This document shows positions 43,977 through 52,406 of a DNA stretch of 64,000 bases, piece after piece. The position numbers were made by a program, and so were the translations under genes. Within the stretch, counting starts at the first letter, position 1. Each line of letters opens with the position of its first letter. Below the pieces are notes generated by a model that was not told where the DNA came from, searched no databases, and saw only the letters and a program-made list of their open reading frames with translations. The stretch lies in the NCBI RefSeq assembly GCF_005144585.1, contig NZ_SSMQ01000005.1, positions 235,262-299,261 of the forward strand, written 5' to 3'. This DNA is from Polyangium fumosum. Lineage in GTDB: Bacteria; Myxococcota_A; Polyangia; Polyangiales; Polyangiaceae.

Positions 43977-44978
43977 TCATCGTGGGCTCGTCATGGCCCC
44001 CACGGCTGCCCGCGCGACGTCGGCCAAGGCCGCCTCGCGCGTCTCCTGCGGCGCGCTCGACTCCGTCAAGAGGGCCACGATCACGAGCTTGCGCCCGTCC
44101 GGCAGCGTCGCGATCCCGATGTCGTTCGTCGCGCCATTACGTCCCTCGGTATCGTCGGATGACCCCGTTTTATGGGCCAAACGCGCGTCCGGCGGCAGGC
44201 CGGCGCGGAGCCGGCGAGGACCGGTCTTCGTGCCGTGCATGATGTCGAGCAGGACGCGCGTCGAGGCCGGCGTGAGCATCTCCCCGCGATCGAGCTTCAA
44301 GAGAAAATCCGCGGCGGCCTCGGGCGTGGTCGTATCACGGGGATCTCGCAGATAGGCCTCGAAGGCGCGCACGTGTTCGTCCTTCGGCAACCGCTCGACC
44401 GCGGCGTCCATCCCCTTGCAGGTGGACATGGCAGGCTCGTACGCGGCGAGCCCGTGGAACTGGAGCTGCAAATCCCGCTCGTAGCGATCGACGTGCAGCG
44501 CCGTCACGCCCGACCGGGCGAGCATGGCATTGACGCTCTCGGGGCCGCCGATCTCGTGCATGAGGACGTCCGCGGCCGTATTGTCGCTCACGGCCACGGA
44601 TTGCGTGAGCAGGTCGAGCACCGAGAATGATTGCGTTTCGCCCTGAAATGCCTCCGCGAGCGGGCTCCAGCAGACGCTCAGTTCGTCGCGACGCACCTCG
44701 ATCTTCGTGTCGAGCGAGAGCGCGCCCGCGTCCACGCGCGCGAGCACCGCTGCGGCGAGCGGCGCCTTGAACGTGCTTTGCAGAGGAAACCGCTCACCGG
44801 CGTGATGCACCCAGCGCTGCCCCGAGCTCGGCTCGACCACGGCGACGCCGAGCCGCCCCCCCGCACGCGTTTCGGCCGCAGCGACGTCCCGTTCGAGGCG
44901 CGTCACATCGAACGCGCGAGGCGGGGCGGCACAAGCGCAGAGGAGGAGAGCTGCAGCGAGGAGTGACAAACGTTGCAT
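43977..44978 (-). CDS. bla: Class A beta-lactamase (lipoprotein type)
   Basis: A 333-aa serine beta-lactamase with a lipobox (LLLCAC). Active-site Ser68 and Lys71 are in QSTFK, the SDN motif is at 131-133, PRDTTTP at 213-219 and KTG at 270-272. The gap between SDN and PRDTTTP is longer than usual, and there is no clean ExxLN omega-loop motif. Glu201 (KDEHVRAF) is the best candidate for the deacylation Glu. The upstream DNA has no copy of the BlaI-type operator found at 1.8 kb, so control by that pair is not supported here. Hydrolysis of penicillin-type drugs is the family role; the spectrum cannot be predicted. Confidence 0.88.
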   Translation of the reverse strand: MQRLSLLAAALLLCACAAPPRAFDVTRLERDVAAAETRAGGRLGVAVVEPSSGQRWVHHAGERFPLQSTFKAPLAAAVLARVDAGALSLDTKIEVRRDELSVCWSPLAEAFQGETQSFSVLDLLTQSVAVSDNTAADVLMHEIGGPESVNAMLARSGVTALHVDRYERDLQLQFHGLAAYEPAMSTCKGMDAAVERLPKDEHVRAFEAYLRDPRDTTTPEAAADFLLKLDRGEMLTPASTRVLLDIMHGTKTGPRRLRAGLPPDARLAHKTGSSDDTEGRNGATNDIGIATLPDGRKLVIVALLTESSAPQETREAALADVARAAVGAMTSPR

Positions 44979-45105
44979 GATCCGCGACGAACGCACCAGG
45001 CCCGTGCCACATTCCCGCGACGGCGTACGTCGAGGACACCCCTCGGACAAACCACACGATTGACGCGCGCGCGCCTGGGTCCAAGGTTCGGCCAAAGGGG
45101 GGTCG

Positions 45106-45606
45106 GTGGTCGAAATCAAGCGGACGGACGATCTCGAGACGAGCGAAGATCTCGCCTTCGAGCGCACGAGCATGCGCGTCCGTCGCGTCGGCAGGGCCTT
45201 GCTCTTCCTGTTCGTGCTGCTCGCCGCGCTCGGTCTCTTCGGGGACGGTCCGTTGAGCCACGCCCGCGCCGGCGACGCATCCGGGCTTTTCGTCCGGTAC
45301 GAGCGTTTCACCCGCGTGGACGGCACGACCCGCTTCGAGATCCACCCGCGCGTGCAGAGCTCTGCTGCCCCGCGCCGCCTGTTCCTCTCGGCGTCCCTCT
45401 TCGAGCACGGCCACATCGAGCATTTCGTGCCCGAACCCTCGTCGCTCGAGATGACCGCCGATCGAAGCGTCATCACGCTCCCGCGCGTCGAGGCGGGAGG
45501 CCTCATCGTGCTCGTCCTGCGCCCCGTGCGCCCCGGTCGCCTCCGCTTCTCCCTCGGCGAGGAGGGCAGCCCCGCGCTCGATCTCTCGCTGTTCGTGTAC
45601 CCGTGA
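45106..45606 (+). CDS. Single-pass membrane-anchored protein, unknown function
   Basis: A 166-aa protein from GTG 45106 (AAAGGGGGG site just upstream). A short charged cytoplasmic tail precedes one helix (ALLFLFVLLAALGLFG), then an exported beta-rich domain with a repeated S-x-L-x-F pattern. No family was recognised. It is followed at 11 bp by the DUF421 gene, so the two are probably co-transcribed. Confidence 0.68.
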   Translation: MVEIKRTDDLETSEDLAFERTSMRVRRVGRALLFLFVLLAALGLFGDGPLSHARAGDASGLFVRYERFTRVDGTTRFEIHPRVQSSAAPRRLFLSASLFEHGHIEHFVPEPSSLEMTADRSVITLPRVEAGGLIVLVLRPVRPGRLRFSLGEEGSPALDLSLFVYP

Positions 45607-45617
45607 GGGCCGTGGCC

Positions 45618-46070
45618 ATGAACCTCGTCGTGCGCGCCGTCTGCGTTTACATGGCCCTCCTCGTCATCTTCCGCATCGCGGGCAAACGCGCGCTCGTGAC
45701 CGTGACGACCTTCGATTTCCTGCTCCTGCTCATCATCAGCGAATGCACGCAGCAAGCGCTGCTCGGGCAGGATTCCTCCATCACGGGCGCCATCATCCTC
45801 GTGGGGACGCTCGTGAGCCTGGAGCTTGGTTTGTCTTGGCTCAAGTGCCGGAGCACGAGGTTCGAGCGCTGGCTCGACGGCACGCCGCTCGTCATCATCG
45901 AGGATGGACGCATTCTGCGCGAGCGCCTGGCCTGGCTGAGCGTCGACGAGGAGGACATCCTGGAGGCGGCGCACGTGCAGCACGGCCTTTTGCGCCTCGC
46001 TCAGATCCGCTACGCGCTCGTCGAGCGCAACGGAGAGATCGCCATCATCCCCTGGAAGGAAGGGCGCTAA
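45618..46070 (+). CDS. DUF421/YetF-type membrane protein
   Basis: A 150-aa protein with three hydrophobic helices (VCVYMALLVIFRIAGKR, FDFLLLLIISECTQQALL, ITGAIILVGTLVSLELGL) followed by the DUF421 soluble part (DGTPLVIIEDGRILRERL, IRYALVERNGEIAII). ATG 45618 follows GAGGG at good spacing; GTG 45603 overlapping the previous stop is possible. DUF421 proteins have been tied to envelope stress and spore functions in Bacillus, but no activity is established. Confidence 0.86.
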   Translation: MNLVVRAVCVYMALLVIFRIAGKRALVTVTTFDFLLLLIISECTQQALLGQDSSITGAIILVGTLVSLELGLSWLKCRSTRFERWLDGTPLVIIEDGRILRERLAWLSVDEEDILEAAHVQHGLLRLAQIRYALVERNGEIAIIPWKEGR

Positions 46071-46096
46071 AGCTCAAGCCTGACCGTCCCACGCGC

Positions 46097-46924
46097 TCAC
46101 TCCGCGCCGCCGAGCGCCTGGAGCGTCTTGCTCCACTTCTTTTCGGCCGCGATCTTCTTCGGCGACCGCTTGTCGTGGTCCGGCTTCGCGGTCCCGGACC
46201 AGCCAGCGCCCATCAGGAGCGTGACGTTTTTCGCCGCCTCGTCGTCACTCTTGCCGAACTGCACGGCCTCCCATACCGCGAGCTCGCCGCGAGGGCACGC
46301 GTCGGGCTTGATCCCGTGGTCGATCGCAGTCTTGGTGAATTCGTAGCTCCGACCGACGAGCGGACAACGGCGGTGGGCCTCGGGCCGGGTCGATTCGCGC
46401 ATGTCAGCGCCGGCTTCGAGCAAAAGGGCCAGAGCGGCCGCATTGTTGTATTGCGCGGCGCGGCCGACGGCCTCGTCGAGCGCAGAACGGTCCGGCTTTC
46501 TGGCGAGCTCGGCTTTGACGTCGTCGAGATCGCCGTCGGTCGAATAATACGCGAGCATGCTCCCGTAGGTCGCGGTGAGCGCGACGATCTGAAGACCGCG
46601 GCCGACCATGACGAGCAAGGCGAGCGCGCCGAGGAGGATACCGGCCCGCACGAGCGGCTTGCCTTTGGCCTCGGTGAATTTGCGGCGAACGAACCCGCCG
46701 AAGACCGTGAGCGCGACGATGAGCACGCCGGCCGCCGCGAGGCCTATGACCTCGTCCCAGTGCTTCGGCAGCGGCGTGCTCGTGCCAGACACCGAGAGCG
46801 CGAGATTGAGGTCGAACGCGGTGTTGAGCACGCCGACCAGGGCGACGAGCACGCAGGCTCCGCCGATGAGGATCCCCAAGAGCCCGACAATACCCACGTC
46901 CGATGATGACTTCGACTCCGCCAT
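46097..46924 (-). CDS. Membrane protein with ankyrin-like C-terminal domain
   Basis: A 275-aa protein from ATG 46924, which follows GAGGAG. Three helices lie in the first 110 residues (IVGLLGILIGGACVLVALVG, VIGLAAAGVLIVALTVFGGF, AGILLGALALLVMVGRGL). The rest resembles degenerate ankyrin repeats (NNAAALALLLEAGADMRE). The likely role is protein-protein contact at the inner membrane; nothing more specific can be said. Confidence 0.75.
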   Translation of the reverse strand: MAESKSSSDVGIVGLLGILIGGACVLVALVGVLNTAFDLNLALSVSGTSTPLPKHWDEVIGLAAAGVLIVALTVFGGFVRRKFTEAKGKPLVRAGILLGALALLVMVGRGLQIVALTATYGSMLAYYSTDGDLDDVKAELARKPDRSALDEAVGRAAQYNNAAALALLLEAGADMRESTRPEAHRRCPLVGRSYEFTKTAIDHGIKPDACPRGELAVWEAVQFGKSDDEAAKNVTLLMGAGWSGTAKPDHDKRSPKKIAAEKKWSKTLQALGGAE

Positions 46925-47079
46925 ACGCCGCTCCTCGTTCGTCGAGCCGGACTTATCGCAGAAAGCCGCCCCGATGGGAACAGGGAGCGCCGTGGCGACG
47001 AAGGTGGAAGATGCCCAGGGGTACGCCGGTGCAGGTGTTCGCAGGATCCACATGCTGGGCGCATGCGGCGGTTCCTGGC

Positions 47080-47125
47080 TTGACAATCAACCTGGTTCTC
47101 CGCTGATCTCCTCCGTTATTACGGA
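47080..47125 (+). promoter_or_regulatory. Candidate promoter/operator of the methyltransferase-P450 genes
   Basis: A perfect -35 hexamer TTGACA (47080-47085) lies 88 bp before the methyltransferase start, but no good -10 follows at 17 bp. A 14-bp dyad TCCGT-TATT-ACGGA (47112-47125) is located just downstream. The 250-bp intergenic region holds no other recognisable element. The call rests on position and pattern only. Confidence 0.35.
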
Positions 47126-47173
47126 CGACAGCCACGCTGCCATAAAGCTCCAACGCCTCCCTACGAGTCAGCC

Positions 47174-48196
47174 ATGAACAACCCTGTCGGAACGAGCGAC
47201 CTCTCGGCGCAAATGCGCGCCTTGAGCGTCTACAACATGTGGATCTCGCGGATGATCTACGTCGCGGCCAAGCTGGGAATCGCCGACTTGATCGAGGAGG
47301 GCCCGCGGAGCAGCGAGGACCTCGCGGCTTCCTTGGGGGTCGACGCGGGCGCGCTCCATCGGATGCTCCGGGCCCTCTCCGGAGCAGGGGTCTTCGCCGA
47401 GCTACCGGAGAGGCGGTTTGGCTCGACGCCCCTCGGCGCGACCCTGCGCACCGGCGCCCCCGGCTCCATGCGCGACTTCATCCTGCTGTTCGGCGGTGAC
47501 GTCTACGCGCGCGCCTGGCTCGATCTGCTCTCCAGCGTGAAATCCGGGAAAACGGCCGTCGAGCACGTCTTCGGCGCCCCGCTTTATCCTTATCTCGCGG
47601 GCCACCCCGAGGACGCCGAGCTCTTCGACAAGGCGATGACCAGCTTCACCTACGTCGATACCAACGCGGTCGCCGCCCGTTATGACTTCTCCTCGTTCCG
47701 CACGGTGGTCGACGTCGGCGGCGGTCATGGCAGCCTCCTCATCGCCGTCGCCGAGAGAAACACAGAGCTCCGGGGTATCCTCTTCGATCAGCCGCACATC
47801 CTTGAAGGGGCGCGGGCGCGGATCGCCGCGAGCACGAGCGCGGCGCGTTGCGAGGTGGTCGCCGGGAATTTCTTCGAGGCTGTCCCCAGCGCCGACGTCC
47901 ACATGCTCAAGCACATCATCTGCAACTGGGACGACGACGCGGCGATCCGAATCCTGAAGTGCTGCCACCGCGCGCTCCCGCCGGGCGGGCGAATCCTGGT
48001 CATCGAGTCCGTGATTGGCCTCTCTGCGCCCGCCGAGCTGCTCGACGTCCACCTGCTCACGGTGGTCGGCGGGCGCATGCGCTCCGAACAAGAGCACCGG
48101 GATCTGCTGGACGCAGCAGGCTTCCGCCTGACGCGCCTGCTCCCCACCGACGTCGGCTTGCAGCACGTCGTCGTCGAGGGAACACGCGCGTCATAA
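47174..48196 (+). CDS. O-methyltransferase family protein with the catalytic His replaced by Cys
   Basis: A 340-aa paralogue of the 18.4-kb gene: dimerisation domain (VAAKLGIADLIEEGPRSSED) and SAM domain (TVVDVGGGHGS). The segment that carries the general base in active family members (HDW or HNW) reads HIICNW here, so the His is Cys. DnrK-fold relatives such as RdmB that lost this residue catalyse hydroxylation or decarboxylation-linked reactions. The SAM site itself looks intact. It is followed 62 bp later by a cytochrome P450 gene on the same strand. Confidence 0.85.
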   Translation: MNNPVGTSDLSAQMRALSVYNMWISRMIYVAAKLGIADLIEEGPRSSEDLAASLGVDAGALHRMLRALSGAGVFAELPERRFGSTPLGATLRTGAPGSMRDFILLFGGDVYARAWLDLLSSVKSGKTAVEHVFGAPLYPYLAGHPEDAELFDKAMTSFTYVDTNAVAARYDFSSFRTVVDVGGGHGSLLIAVAERNTELRGILFDQPHILEGARARIAASTSAARCEVVAGNFFEAVPSADVHMLKHIICNWDDDAAIRILKCCHRALPPGGRILVIESVIGLSAPAELLDVHLLTVVGGRMRSEQEHRDLLDAAGFRLTRLLPTDVGLQHVVVEGTRAS

Positions 48197-48258
48197 AGCG
48201 GGTCGCGCGACGAAGGGGGGACATCACCAGAAAAACTCTGCACGTTCGAGGTGGGACC

Positions 48259-49500
48259 GTGGATCTATCCTTCGACCCGCGTCATCCGGACTTTATCGAA
48301 AATCCTTTCCCGGCGCTCCTCCGCCTCATGGAGCACGAGCCCGTCTTCTGGAGTGAGAAACTCCATGGATGGGTGCTCACGCGTCATGACCATGTGCGCG
48401 CGTCGTTGCGTGATCCGCGGCTGTCGGCCGATCGCGTGCGCCCGTTCCTCGCCCATTACAAGGGTCCGGAGCGCGGGGTGGTGCAAGGCCTCGTCGAGCG
48501 CCTGTCGATGTGGGCCTCGTTCAACGAGCCGCCGGTGCACACCAGGCTCCGCGGCCTCATGAACAAAGCCATGACGTTGCCATCGGTCCTGGCGCTGGAG
48601 CCGCGCGTGCGCGCCCTCGCCGACGAGCTGATCGATGCAGCGCTCCAGCGTGGCGAAATGGACATGATCGCCGACTTCGCGTATCCCCTCTCCGCGACGA
48701 TGATCGCCGAGCTGTTCGGTGTGCCGCGCGCCGACGTCCCCTTGCTGAAGAAGTGGTCCGACGAGCTGGGCGCGTTCATCGTCCAGTCGCGCACGCTCGC
48801 CAACAAGTACGCGATCGCCGCTGGCGGCCTCCGCGCGATGACGTCCTATTTCGAGGACGTCATCGCGGAGCGGCGTCGGCACCCCCGGGAGGACATGCTC
48901 TCGCGTCTCATCGCAGCCGAGGAGAAAGGCGATTTCCTGAGCGCGGAGGAGCTTTTCGCGTGCTGCGCGCTCCTCTTCTTCGCAGGGCACGAGACCACGA
49001 CGCACTTGATCGGCAACGGCATGATCGCGCTGCTCCGCCACCCCGAGGCGCTCGCCGAGCTTCGGGATCGGCGCGCCGACACCATGCTGATGAGCTTGGC
49101 CGTCGAGGAGATGCTGCGCTGGGACGGGCCCCTGCTCATGATGGCGCGCGTCGCCGCGGAGGACGTCGAGCTCTTGGGCAAGCGCATCCTCGCCGGCTCG
49201 CGTGTCTTCCTCATGATTGCCGCGGCAAACCGTGATCCGCGGGTGTTCCCGGATCCGGATCGCTTCGACATCCACCGGCAGGACAACCGGCACATCGCCT
49301 TCGGCAACGGCATTCACTATTGCATCGGAGCGCCGCTCGCCCGCCTGGAAGCGCGCGTCGCCTTCCCACGTCTGCTCGAACGCGTTCTCGCGCCTGAACT
49401 CGCCACATCGAAGCTCGTGTGGCGGGACGCCTTCGTGGTGCGTGGGGTCGATCAGCTCCCCATCCGTTTCGCGCGGCCCGCCCCTGCACCAGAACCTTGA
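48259..49500 (+). CDS. Cytochrome P450
   Basis: A 413-aa bacterial class I P450. The oxygen-binding I-helix motif AGHETT is at 242-247, ExxR at 284-287 and the heme loop FGNGIHYC with Cys355. GTG 48259 follows GAGGTGGG and starts a typical N-terminus (DLSFDPRHPDFIENPFPALL). No ferredoxin or reductase gene is adjacent. Together with the methyltransferase, the Rieske oxygenase and the AraC regulator it makes a compact tailoring set for a small molecule. Confidence 0.93.
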   Translation: MDLSFDPRHPDFIENPFPALLRLMEHEPVFWSEKLHGWVLTRHDHVRASLRDPRLSADRVRPFLAHYKGPERGVVQGLVERLSMWASFNEPPVHTRLRGLMNKAMTLPSVLALEPRVRALADELIDAALQRGEMDMIADFAYPLSATMIAELFGVPRADVPLLKKWSDELGAFIVQSRTLANKYAIAAGGLRAMTSYFEDVIAERRRHPREDMLSRLIAAEEKGDFLSAEELFACCALLFFAGHETTTHLIGNGMIALLRHPEALAELRDRRADTMLMSLAVEEMLRWDGPLLMMARVAAEDVELLGKRILAGSRVFLMIAAANRDPRVFPDPDRFDIHRQDNRHIAFGNGIHYCIGAPLARLEARVAFPRLLERVLAPELATSKLVWRDAFVVRGVDQLPIRFARPAPAPEP

Positions 49501-49503
49501 ACG

Positions 49504-50550
49504 CTATTCCTGCCCCTCACCCGGGACGCGCGTCGCGTCCGTTGGAGGTGCAAGGATGTCACGCCGCACGGCGCGGGAGACCAGCTTGTGCCATTGCGCG
49601 ATGCCGAGGTCCGCGCGGACGAGTTTATGATCACGCACGTCCGGCTCGCGGGGCGACGTCGACATCAGCATGCGCTGATCATCGGGCTGCACGAGCGTGA
49701 ACTCGGCCCACAAAGAGAGCGCCGCGAGGAGCTTGCCTACGACAGGCAGCTCCACGAAGTATCGCGCAAAGATCCACGTCGCCTCGCGGTCGACCGGCGT
49801 GCACGCGACGATACCGCACAAACGCGGCCCGAAGCGGAGGAACACGAGCCCAGGCAGCCGCGCATCGATCCAAGCGCGGAAACCACGCTCCGGGCCATCT
49901 CCGGGTCTCCGCAGCGCGCCGAACGTGCGCACCGTGTCCCCCTCGACCTTCACCTCGTACGGGTCGAGCCGCGTTCCGATGCCACGCAGATACCGGCCGT
50001 GCGCGAAGGGCACGTGGTGCATGTCGAGCATCCCCTCCATCACGCGGAGCTGCGGCAGCGGCCACACGGTCTCGTGGTCCCACGCATGTCGATCCGTTTC
50101 AGGCAGTTCCTCGAACCACGGCAGCGGAGGCCGCACCGAAGGGCCGTCCCCGTGCCATAACCACACGAGGCCGCGGTGCTCGCGCACCTCGTATCGGCGA
50201 ATCGAAAGATCACGTCGGCTCGGCTTGCCTTCGGGCTCGCAAGGCATCCCCGTGCATTCGCCGTCGGTCCCGAAACGGAATCCATGATACGGGCATGCGA
50301 GCTCGCCCGAGATCACGCGGCCAAGGCCGAGGTCTGCCCCGCGATGGGGGCACCGCGCGTCGTGGGCCACGATTTCGCCGGTCGCGCTGCGCCAGAGAAC
50401 GAAGGACCGGCCCAGCCGCCGCACGGTCCGCGGTCGCTCGCGGACGTTCCGCGCGGACGCGATGGGAACCCAGCAATCACGCGGGAGCGGCGGCTCCGCG
50501 CCTTCGAGCATCGGAAGCGAGTGTCTTTCGCCGCGCGTCCGTTGTGGCAT
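49504..50550 (-). CDS. Rieske non-heme iron oxygenase
   Basis: A 348-aa oxygenase alpha subunit. The Rieske cluster ligands are Cys67-His69 (CPHRG) and Cys86-His89 (CPYHG). The mononuclear iron site follows as Asp176, His179, His184 in LDMHHVPFAH. The length and single-domain layout fit the VanA/KshA/PobA-like group that acts on small aromatics or sterols. ATG 50550 is 9 nt after GAGGGG; ATG 50556 is possible. It converges with the P450 gene and is divergent from the AraC-type regulator, its probable controller. Confidence 0.9.
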   Translation of the reverse strand: MPQRTRGERHSLPMLEGAEPPLPRDCWVPIASARNVRERPRTVRRLGRSFVLWRSATGEIVAHDARCPHRGADLGLGRVISGELACPYHGFRFGTDGECTGMPCEPEGKPSRRDLSIRRYEVREHRGLVWLWHGDGPSVRPPLPWFEELPETDRHAWDHETVWPLPQLRVMEGMLDMHHVPFAHGRYLRGIGTRLDPYEVKVEGDTVRTFGALRRPGDGPERGFRAWIDARLPGLVFLRFGPRLCGIVACTPVDREATWIFARYFVELPVVGKLLAALSLWAEFTLVQPDDQRMLMSTSPREPDVRDHKLVRADLGIAQWHKLVSRAVRRDILAPPTDATRVPGEGQE

Positions 50551-50601
50551 GTTCATGAACCCCTCGATGGTCGAGGATGCGCACGCCGAGGACCCTCGTC
50601 A

Positions 50602-51651
50602 GTGACATCGGACGCCAGAAACGCTGACTTCACGCGACAACCGACCCACAACGCGCGCCTCGCGGGCCGCATCGTCGACGTCGCGGCGGCGAGCGGAGCG
50701 GATCCCGCGGCCCTCTGCCGCGCGGCAGGTCTGTCGGGCATCGACCTCGGGTCGCCGGAGACGCGCGTGCCCCTCACCTCGATCTACACGCTCGTGGAGA
50801 ACGCCGCGGCCGCGGTCGGCGCGCCGCTCTTCGGCGTGAAGGTCGCGTCCGGCGTCGATGTCGAGATCTTCGACGTGCTCGGCTTCCTCGTGCTCACGAG
50901 CCCCACGTTCGGCGTGGCCATGGAGCGCATCCTGCGGTACCAGCGCCTCTGGAACGACGGCGAGCGGTATTCCCTCGTCGTCGAGGCCGGGCGCGCGCAC
51001 CTGCGGTACGAACCTTTCGGCGCCGCACGACCGGCGCACCGCCTCATGGCCGAGATGTTCGCCTTCGACGTCGGCGTGAATGCGCCCAAGCTCGTCGCCG
51101 AGCCCGTCTTCCCCGAGGTCATACGATTTCGAGGCGAACCACCACCCGACCATGCAGCTTATGAAGCGGTATTCCACGCGCCCGTGACCTTCGCGTCGCC
51201 GATCGACGAGGTGGTGCTGCCCGCGGACCTTTTCGAGAGGGCCATGCCGCTCGCCAACGAGGCCATGCACGCGTATTTCCAGCGCCACGCCGACGCGGCG
51301 CTCGCGCGGCTCGGCCCCGACGCTTCGCTCCTCTCCCGATTGTGCGCGTTCGTCGCCGATCGCTTGCCCGAAGGCGGCGCCTCCCTCGCCGCGGCCGCGG
51401 ATTCGCTCGGCATGAGCGGCCGTACGCTCCAACGGCGTTTGCGCGCGGAGGGCACGTCCTTCGAAGGCCTCGTCGACGGCGTCCGCCGCGCACGCGCCAT
51501 GGCCTACCTCGACGCGCGCGTCTCCCTTGCAGAGGTCGCCTATCTCCTGGGGTATGCGGAGCCGAGCGTGTTTCACCGCGCATTCAAGCGGTGGACGGGC
51601 ATGTCCCCCGAATCGTGGCGAGCGGCGAACACGCGCGGGACGTCGCGCTGA
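50602..51651 (+). CDS. AraC family regulator with arabinose-binding-like (OruR-type) N-domain
   Basis: A 349-aa regulator from GTG 50602. The N-terminal region is of the PF12625 type (RIVDVAAASGADPAALCRAAGL, then VPLTSIYTLVENAAA), used in OruR/ArgR-like regulators. The C-terminal double HTH is clear (SLAAAADSLGMSGRTLQRRL, VSLAEVAYLLGYAEPSVFHR, AFKRWTGMSPESWR). It is divergent from the Rieske gene with only 51 bp between starts, so it probably activates that gene. The ligand may be the oxygenase substrate. Confidence 0.88.
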   Translation: MTSDARNADFTRQPTHNARLAGRIVDVAAASGADPAALCRAAGLSGIDLGSPETRVPLTSIYTLVENAAAAVGAPLFGVKVASGVDVEIFDVLGFLVLTSPTFGVAMERILRYQRLWNDGERYSLVVEAGRAHLRYEPFGAARPAHRLMAEMFAFDVGVNAPKLVAEPVFPEVIRFRGEPPPDHAAYEAVFHAPVTFASPIDEVVLPADLFERAMPLANEAMHAYFQRHADAALARLGPDASLLSRLCAFVADRLPEGGASLAAAADSLGMSGRTLQRRLRAEGTSFEGLVDGVRRARAMAYLDARVSLAEVAYLLGYAEPSVFHRAFKRWTGMSPESWRAANTRGTSR

Positions 51652-51655
51652 GGGC

Positions 51656-52279
51656 TCAGCTCGGCGGCGGGCCCTCGTTCTCGAGGTGCTTCTGCAGGAG
51701 CCCGAGCTTGTTCCGCGCGGAGAGGACCTGCTGCCGCAACGACTCCGCCTCGCGCGAGAGGTCGTGCGCTTCGGCCTCGCGGGCGTCGTGCATGAGCTTT
51801 TGCGCGCCCTCGACCACCGCGCCGAGCCCTTCGAGCGCCTGCGCGATCGAGGCCCGGAGCTCCGTGCGATCGGAGCCGTCCCCGGGCTCGCGTTTGACCG
51901 CCGCGGCGCGCTGCATGATCACGTTGACCTCGGCTGCCCGCGCGCCGAGCTGCGCGAACCGCTCACGCAGCGCCATGAACCTCGCAGCGCACGCGTCGAT
52001 CTCGACCACGCGCGCGTTGATCGTCGCTGCCGCGGCGGCCTGCCGGTCGCGCGCCGCGTTCACGGCCTCGACGAGCGACTTCAGGTGTTCGGCGAAGCGG
52101 CTTTGCGAGGCCGCGGCGTCGCTCGTGGCCCGCGCCGCCTGCTCGAGCCCCTTCTGCGAGTTCAGCGGCGCGCGCCCGACCCCCGCGGCGAGCTCCTCGA
52201 AGCGCCGCAGCTCTTGCTCCAGGGAAAGCGCTGCGGCCGCAAGCTCACCTCCCTCGTCTCGACGACGATCGTCCTTGCT
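51656..52279 (-). CDS. Coiled-coil protein, unknown function
   Basis: A 207-aa almost fully helical protein without signal peptide or membrane helix. Heptad-like runs (EQELRRFEELAAGVG, SLVEAVNAARDRQAAAAATIN, SLRQQVLSARNKLGLLQKHL) suggest a long coiled coil. It converges on the AraC gene with 4 bp between the stops. No family was recognised. Confidence 0.65.
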   Translation of the reverse strand, partial: SKDDRRRDEGGELAAAALSLEQELRRFEELAAGVGRAPLNSQKGLEQAARATSDAAASQSRFAEHLKSLVEAVNAARDRQAAAAATINARVVEIDACAARFMALRERFAQLGARAAEVNVIMQRAAAVKREPGDGSDRTELRASIAQALEGLGAVVEGAQKLMHDAREAEAHDLSREAESLRQQVLSARNKLGLLQKHLENEGPPPS

Positions 52280-52406
52280 CATACGACGAGCATACCCACG
52301 CACGCGTGCGGCGCGCCATCACCAATGCACGCTGCGCGCACGTGAGGGCGCGGGCGGGCCCGCCCTTCCTGGTCGTCGGGGCCGGACGAACGCTTCGCGT
52401 GTTCGT

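Noticed and set aside
44979..45105. BlaI operator upstream of the beta-lactamase
   Set aside because: No ACTAC-N4-GTAGT-like dyad is present in this interval, so a link with the BlaI/M56 pair 43 kb away is not supported.
52340..52362. GC-rich palindrome (GGCGGGCCCGCC) as a terminator
   Set aside because: There is no T run on either side; in this GC content such palindromes are common.
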